A DNA stretch of 63,207 nt, from contig JAGZSY010000041.1 in assembly GCA_018380885.1 (NCBI GenBank), positions 1 through 63,207 on the forward strand. Direction: 5' to 3'. This document shows positions 59,087-63,207 of the stretch, piece after piece. Positions within the stretch are counted from its first letter, which is position 1. Every line of letters starts with the position of its first letter. A model generated the notes under the pieces. The model did not search any database, was not told where the DNA came from, and was given only the letters and a program-made list of their open reading frames with translations. The translations under genes and the position numbers were made by a program. The DNA is from Enterocloster asparagiformis (GTDB taxonomy: Bacteria > Bacillota > Clostridia > Lachnospirales > Lachnospiraceae).

Positions 59087-59605
59087 ATGGACGGATACAG
59101 ATATTACTCCACTCAACGGCCCGTGGATTTAATGACTTATCCCGACCCGCCGGACAACCGGCCTGTGGAGATAAAAAACTATGACTGCGATTTCCGTATT
59201 CCCGTACCGGGCGAAGCCTTCCGGGCCTGGGGGGAACTGACCTACGCGAAACCCCTGACGAAGAAACAGATGGAGGACTACGAACTGAAACCTTCCCGCC
59301 AAAATCCCGACCTGAAAAAGCGTATGGAGGAACAGACACAGGCCCTCGGGAAATGGGAGGACAGACGCCACTTCTCCGACCGGAAACGGCTGACGTGGTT
59401 CCACCTGGATTTTGGCTCCTATGTGCTGAAAGACTTTGTGACCCCGGAACAGCTTGCGGAACGGTTCGGGATTATAAAGGAGTTGCAGGCGGAGCGCAGA
59501 CAAAGGCCGTCCATCTCGGCCCGGCTCCAGGAGGGAGTGAAACAGGCGAAGGAAAACCGGGAGCCGCCCGCAAGGAAGGACGGCCCCGCCCATCAGGACA
59601 GATAG
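59087..59605 (+). CDS. Conserved ICE protein of unknown function
   Basis: A 172-residue homologue of the left protein at 2585. The ATG follows AAAGGAGG and confirms the start chosen for the left copy. Soluble, charged, C-terminal tail of basic and Pro residues; no recognised domain. It begins the small cluster of three genes ending in mobC. Confidence 0.7.
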   Translation: MDGYRYYSTQRPVDLMTYPDPPDNRPVEIKNYDCDFRIPVPGEAFRAWGELTYAKPLTKKQMEDYELKPSRQNPDLKKRMEEQTQALGKWEDRRHFSDRKRLTWFHLDFGSYVLKDFVTPEQLAERFGIIKELQAERRQRPSISARLQEGVKQAKENREPPARKDGPAHQDR

Positions 59606-59616
59606 GAGGGATTTTC

Positions 59617-59799
59617 ATGCAGGAAAAGTATAACCCGTTGAAATCGGCGGAGCTATCCACCGAACAGAATTACAACATGATTGACGGCATACCCAACAAT
59701 ATGCCGCCCGCCCCGGTTCCCCCGGAGCGGGAAAAGCCGCTGGATAAGGTAAAGGAACCGCCCCGCCACAAACGGAGCCGGGAGCGGGAGGAACGGTAA
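59617..59799 (+). CDS. DUF4316-like small protein
   Basis: A 60-residue protein almost identical to the left one (2391-2573), with NPLKSAE and NYNMIDGIPNN. ATG 59617 after GGAGGG. Its TAA overlaps the mobC ATG by one base. Confidence 0.7.
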   Translation: MQEKYNPLKSAELSTEQNYNMIDGIPNNMPPAPVPPEREKPLDKVKEPPRHKRSREREER

Positions 59800-60140
59800 T
59801 GCCCCGCCGCAGGCGGAATATCCCGCTTTATGTGATGGTGTCCCCGGAGGAGCTGGAACAGCTCCACGCCCGCATGGACGAGGCCGGAGTACGCAACATG
59901 AGCGCCTTTGTCCGCAAGATGGCGTTAAACGGCTATATCCTCCATGTTGACCTCTCGCCCGTCCGGGAGCTGGTTTCCCTGCAACGGCGGTGCTCCAACA
60001 ACATCAATCAGGTGGCGATCCACGCCAACACCTACGGCGTGTACCCGGACGAGATTGCCGGGCTTCAACAGGACTATGCCGAGCTGTGGGGACGCATGAA
60101 TGATATACTGAAACAGCTATCCGCCGTTGTGGAGCTGTGA
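59799..60140 (+). CDS. mobC: MobC relaxosome accessory protein
   Basis: A 113-residue homologue of the left MobC, with only a few differences (for example SNNINQ in place of SNNLNQ). Coupled to the preceding small gene. It would help the relaxase nick at oriT. A GC-rich stretch and the palindrome at 60194 follow, then the HEPN-type gene with its own promoter. Confidence 0.85.
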   Translation: MPRRRRNIPLYVMVSPEELEQLHARMDEAGVRNMSAFVRKMALNGYILHVDLSPVRELVSLQRRCSNNINQVAIHANTYGVYPDEIAGLQQDYAELWGRMNDILKQLSAVVEL

Positions 60141-60217
60141 GCATGGGGAGCGGGGGCGGGCCTTCGCTCCCCTGCTTTTTTTCTGTCCGGGAGCTTCGGG
60201 CCAAGTTGGCCCGAAGA

Positions 60218-60246
60218 TTGACGAATTATTCTAGTCACTGTATACT
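60218..60246 (+). promoter_or_regulatory. Promoter of HEPN-type gene
   Basis: TTGACG (60218-60223) and TATACT (60241-60246) are 17 bases apart and begin two bases after the palindrome at 60194-60216, upstream of the 60293 gene. Confidence 0.75.
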
Positions 60247-60292
60247 TAATTAGAGATACGTTGAGTCAATCAAATTACTAGGAGGGGTATGA

Positions 60293-61171
60293 GTGAATCC
60301 TGTTATAAATAAAAAAGTGAAATCAGGCTCTGGAAATGGTATTAATATTCAGCAAGGTGATAATACATCATATATTTATGTATGTGGTATCAAACCAGTT
60401 CGAGAAGTATATATGGATAAGAATGTAACATTAATGCCAGTCATATCATCACCTAATCCTGATGATATGATTGATTGTATTATGAAAAATGGAAATGGTA
60501 ACGAATTTGAAATGGGTGTTCTCATTGCAACGTTAAGGCAGGTAACAGCCCAGTTAAAAATTTCTGCTAGCAATTCAAAAGAATTGGCCATTTCAACTTG
60601 GAATGCACAACACATCTGTATCCAGATTAGTGCAATGTTGAATTGCGAGGTAGCATGGTATTTCCAAGCTAACGATTCTGCAGACAATTTTAATGCAAAC
60701 ACTAGATTATCTATGATTTATCCTAATATGTACAAGTTTCCAAATGATTTACGAGTTATTGACCAAGAAGAGTGTACATATTTAGAAAAATATATATCAA
60801 TAGCTTTGTCATTAGAAGATAATGACAAGTTTGGGAATGCTTCTAATGCTCTTTGGTGCTATAAAATGCATTTTAGGCCATCTGTACAGCTAAGTATCTT
60901 ATGGGGCGGAATAGAGTCTCTGTTTTTAATTGAAAGGAATATTAAAAGAAGATTATCACTATCTGCCTCTAGGTTCATTTGTAATAATGACGACATGGTT
61001 GATGAAATTAGGCAATTATATGAAGGCAGATGTAAAGCAGTACATGAATTAAAAAGCGGAAAAGATAACGAGTTGAAAGATTCAATCAATCTTTTACACA
61101 AATTAATTTGCAAATGTATTGAAAAAAATTCTGTGCCTGATGTTGATGAATTATTAAAAAACACTTTATAG
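60293..61171 (+). CDS. HEPN-type (ApeA-like) protein
   Basis: A 292-residue protein, strongly AT-rich unlike its neighbours. The C-terminal third matches HEPN-like proteins: SILWGGIESLFLIERNI, a helix, then YEGRCKAVHE with the R-x4-H motif (Arg about 246, His about 251) typical of HEPN RNases. The N-terminal part is unrecognised. Start GTG 60293 after GGAGGGG. HEPN RNases often act in toxin-antitoxin or antiphage defence. No small antitoxin gene is adjacent. Absent from the left module. Confidence 0.6.
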   Translation: MNPVINKKVKSGSGNGINIQQGDNTSYIYVCGIKPVREVYMDKNVTLMPVISSPNPDDMIDCIMKNGNGNEFEMGVLIATLRQVTAQLKISASNSKELAISTWNAQHICIQISAMLNCEVAWYFQANDSADNFNANTRLSMIYPNMYKFPNDLRVIDQEECTYLEKYISIALSLEDNDKFGNASNALWCYKMHFRPSVQLSILWGGIESLFLIERNIKRRLSLSASRFICNNDDMVDEIRQLYEGRCKAVHELKSGKDNELKDSINLLHKLICKCIEKNSVPDVDELLKNTL

Positions 61172-61189
61172 TAAATACGACACTTTCAG

Positions 61190-61226
61190 GAGGGGAAGGG
61201 TGACAGAAACTTTTCCTCTCTTTTCT
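61190..61226 (+). terminator. Terminator of HEPN-type gene
   Basis: GAGGGGAAG and CTTTTCCTC can pair (two G-T pairs) with a short loop, followed by a T-rich run, 19 bases after the stop. Confidence 0.5.
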
Positions 61227-61270
61227 ATGCTATGTCTCTTCGGGACAAGATTTACAAAGTCCCGACAACA

Positions 61271-61299
61271 TTGTTGCCCGGCCCCTGAAATGGTACAAT
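61271..61299 (+). promoter_or_regulatory. Promoter with palindromic operator for relaxase unit
   Basis: TTGTTG (61271-61276) and TACAAT (61294-61299) are 17 bases apart; the -35 overlaps the palindrome CAACATTGTTG. It matches the promoter at 1909-1937. Confidence 0.68.
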
Positions 61300-61334
61300 T
61301 ATAGTAGGATAAAACAAAGAAAGGGGCTGTTTGT

Positions 61335-61628
61335 ATGAGACTGATATTTAAGATTTTTGCTCTGCCGTTCCAACTGGTTCTGTCGCTTCTGGTGGCGGTG
61401 CTGATGTTCCTGTTTGATGTGGCCGGGTGGCTTTTATCTCTGGCCTCGGGGGTGCTGGCCCTGATTGCCGTGGGCCTATTTGTGCTCCAACACCAGCCCG
61501 TCGGCGGCGTGGCGTTCCTCGTCCTGGCTTTCCTGCTTTCCCCCTATGGCCTCCCGGCTATCGCGGAATTTATTATCAGCGAATTGGACGGGCTAAACTA
61601 TTCCCTGCGGCGGTTCATCACAAGCTGA
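61335..61628 (+). CDS. CD1845-like small membrane protein
   Basis: A 97-residue membrane protein, very similar to the left copy, with three or four hydrophobic segments and the tail SLRRFITS. ATG after AAAGGGG. A palindrome at 61640 follows its stop. It probably shares a transcript with the relaxase. Confidence 0.75.
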   Translation: MRLIFKIFALPFQLVLSLLVAVLMFLFDVAGWLLSLASGVLALIAVGLFVLQHQPVGGVAFLVLAFLLSPYGLPAIAEFIISELDGLNYSLRRFITS

Positions 61629-61722
61629 CAGGCGGCAGACTTCGGGCCAAGTTGGCCCGAAGCAGGAACGGCAAAACGGCGGCTCTGCGGGGCCGCCGCT
61701 CTTTATGGAATGGAGGTGAGAC

Positions 61723-63147
61723 ATGGCAACCACCCGCCATTTTACCCGGCATATCAACGCCGGGGAGACGATAGCGGAGGCAATCAAGAACTGTACCGAT
61801 TACGGGAAAAATCCAGACAAGTCACGGGGCGGCGAACTTATCTCCGCTTACGAGTGTGACCCGGCCACGGTGGACGCGGAATTTCTGCTTTCCAAGAGTA
61901 AATACAAGGCCATAACAGGCAGGACGCAGAAATGGGACGAGGATATTCTATGCTATCAGATAAGGCAATCCTTCCTCCCCGGAGAAGTGACCCCGGAAGA
62001 AGCAAACCGTATCGGCTATGAGCTCGGCATGAGCTGGACAAAAGGCAACCACGCCTTTCTTGTTACAACGCACATTGATAAGGCACACGTCCATAACCAC
62101 ATTTATTATAATTCAACGTCACTGGACTGTACCCGGAAGTTTCGGAATTTTTGGAACAGCTCCTTTGCAATCCGGCGGGTAAGCGACCGGATTTGTCTGG
62201 AACACGGGCTTTCCATTGTAAAAAATCCGAAGCCACGGAGCAAGGGCAAATTCAAGCATTACGGGGAATGGCTCGGGGACAATAAGCCGCCCACCTTTCA
62301 GGAGCGGTTAAGGGCGCAGATTGACGCGGCCCTCTTGCAGAAGCCCGCTGATTTTGCCGCTTTCCTCTCACTGATGGAGGCGGCGGGCTACGAGGTCAAA
62401 CACGGACGCGGCGGTGCTCTCTCCTTTCGCTGTCCCGGACAGGAACGGTTTACCCGTTGCCGAGCCTCCACACTCGGGGAGGGCTACGGGCCGGAGGATA
62501 TACAGGCCGTTATTGAGGGCCGCGCCCCCTTGCCCTCCAGCCGGGCGGCGGAGCCTGTGAAGCTGGGCCGTAGGCTCAACCTGATTATTGACATTCAGAA
62601 CAGGCTTCAAGGAAAAGGCCCGGCCTATGAGCAGTGGGCGAAGGTATTCAACCTAAAGCAGATGGCGGCGGCTCTGGCCTATTTGCAGGATAACGGCCTG
62701 ACAGAGTATGAACAGTTGGAGAAAAAGGCCGGGGAGGCCACGGAGCGGTTTCATGTTTTGGCCGGAAAAATCAAGACGGTGGAGGCCGCGCTTGCCGTCA
62801 ATGCGGAGCTCAAAGGTGCCACGGTAAACTATGCAAAGACCCGCCCTGTGTTCGAGGCGTACAAGGCTTCGCGGTACAGTAAGAAATTCCTTGCGGATCA
62901 TGAGGCGGATATTGAGATTTACAGAGCGGCCCGGGCCAAAATGAGCGCCATTCTGGACGGGGCAAAGCTCCCGAAGATAGAGAAGCAAAAGGAAGAAGGC
63001 CGCAAACTGGCGGCGGAGAAAAAGGAGCTCTATGCCGAGTACCGGGAGGCCCGGCGGGATATGTGGGAGGTCACGACGGCAAAAGCTAATATTGATTATC
63101 TGCTCGGCCTGACCGGGCAGGAGAAAAACAAGGAACAGGAGCGATAG
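61723..63147 (+). CDS. Relaxase (MobA/VirD2-type) of the ICE
   Basis: A 474-residue homologue of the left relaxase, with the His cluster HIDKAHVHNH (about residues 117-130) and conserved N-terminal segments (GRTQKWDED, YELGMSWTKGNHAF). ATG after GGAGG. The gene is complete, and the window ends 60 bases downstream with the same sequence as base 1 in reverse complement. Confidence 0.88.
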   Translation: MATTRHFTRHINAGETIAEAIKNCTDYGKNPDKSRGGELISAYECDPATVDAEFLLSKSKYKAITGRTQKWDEDILCYQIRQSFLPGEVTPEEANRIGYELGMSWTKGNHAFLVTTHIDKAHVHNHIYYNSTSLDCTRKFRNFWNSSFAIRRVSDRICLEHGLSIVKNPKPRSKGKFKHYGEWLGDNKPPTFQERLRAQIDAALLQKPADFAAFLSLMEAAGYEVKHGRGGALSFRCPGQERFTRCRASTLGEGYGPEDIQAVIEGRAPLPSSRAAEPVKLGRRLNLIIDIQNRLQGKGPAYEQWAKVFNLKQMAAALAYLQDNGLTEYEQLEKKAGEATERFHVLAGKIKTVEAALAVNAELKGATVNYAKTRPVFEAYKASRYSKKFLADHEADIEIYRAARAKMSAILDGAKLPKIEKQKEEGRKLAAEKKELYAEYREARRDMWEVTTAKANIDYLLGLTGQEKNKEQER

Positions 63148-63207
63148 CGAATGAGACGCAACCAATCAAGCGGAGCGCCGGGACTTCGGGCCAAGTTGGC
63201 CCGAGGT
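63109..63207. repeat. Terminal inverted identity of the window
   Basis: The last 99 bases equal the reverse complement of bases 1-99; the first difference is at base 100. Flanking module sequences differ frequently, so an exact 99-base identity exactly at both ends looks like a shared assembly node (the length matches a common k-mer size) rather than a biological end. Confidence 0.85.

Larger units (their letters stand above)
45831..63206. repeat. ICE palindrome family, 17 right-module copies
   Basis: Copies start at 45831, 46825, 47331, 48685, 49523, 51890, 53106, 53855, 54761, 55633, 55774, 57699, 58533, 59046, 60194, 61640 and 63184. Several begin within a few bases of a stop codon (51890 right after virD4; 49523 two bases after the DUF6674-like gene; 48685 two bases after ardA). 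In-frame copies are at 46825, 55633, 55774, 57699 and 58533. Variants in the second arm position (T-A, T-G, C-G) are common. Confidence 0.95.
45700..63207 (+). mobile_element. Right ICE transfer module, inverted diverged copy
   Basis: Same gene order as the left module but on the plus strand, with many base differences along its length. It lacks VirB4 and PrgI and has a shortened DUF7007-like gene. It carries ArdA, a Mom-like gene, a HEPN-type gene and an unrecognised minus-strand ORF that the left lacks. It probably cannot build its own transfer channel but keeps relaxase, MobC and coupling protein. It abuts collagen-like repeats at 45690-45704. Confidence 0.9.

Noticed and set aside
1..63207. 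Many open frames that begin MARS... or contain FGPTWPE or RANLARS
   Set aside because: They start in or run through the palindromes on the wrong strand or frame, lack ribosome sites and overlap recognised genes.
1..63207. Palindromes as intrinsic terminators
   Set aside because: No T-run follows the copies; true terminators with T-runs occur separately (12099, 51918, 17486, 45862, 43978).

Overview
The window looks like one contig from a GC-rich, spore-forming gut Clostridia genome (Lachnospiraceae/Oscillospiraceae type). The basis is Tn1549/CTn-type conjugation genes, collagen-like spore-surface genes, AGGAGG ribosome sites, a ROK regulator and NitT/TauT-type ABC genes. No rRNA, tRNA, CRISPR array, transposase or integrase was seen.

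Layout: (1) bases 1 to about 17680, all genes on the minus strand, are the transfer module of an integrative conjugative element (ICE): relaxase, MobC, NlpC/P60 hydrolase, VirB4, PrgI, TrbL-like protein, Maff2, VirD4, PcfB, ParB and small conserved proteins. (2) About 17690-45690 is chromosome-like: a 5'-truncated collagen-like gene, TetR, an RND efflux operon with two TolC-like proteins, a two-component system, a foldback repeat, a glycosyltransferase, a LarA-like/TIM-like/ABC transporter/ROK cluster, a divergent amino-sugar operon (SIS, phosphofructokinase, SIS, NagA, aldolase), and a 3'-truncated collagen-like gene. (3) About 45700-63207 is a second, diverged copy of the same ICE module on the plus strand, a mirror image of region 1. 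The two copies differ in content. Only the left has VirB4 and PrgI. Only the right has ArdA, a Mom-like DNA-modification protein, a HEPN-type gene and one further inserted ORF. The two window ends are identical as reverse complements over 99 bases.

The most striking feature is a 23-base palindrome (arms CTTCGGGCCAA and TTGGCCCGAAG around one C or G). It occurs about 36 times, only in the two ICE modules, mostly just after a stop codon. Where genes overlap, it instead lies in frame in a coding tail and is always read as (T/A)SGQ(V/L)GPK. Intergenic copies keep base pairing at the outer stem; coding copies do not. This points to an RNA-level, gene-boundary role.

Other notable points are a leader peptide plus terminator ahead of parB in both copies, a nested inverted repeat after parB, a shared sporulation-type promoter ahead of the glycosyltransferase and a collagen-like gene, and an ABC ATPase pair with one canonical and one degenerate composite site.
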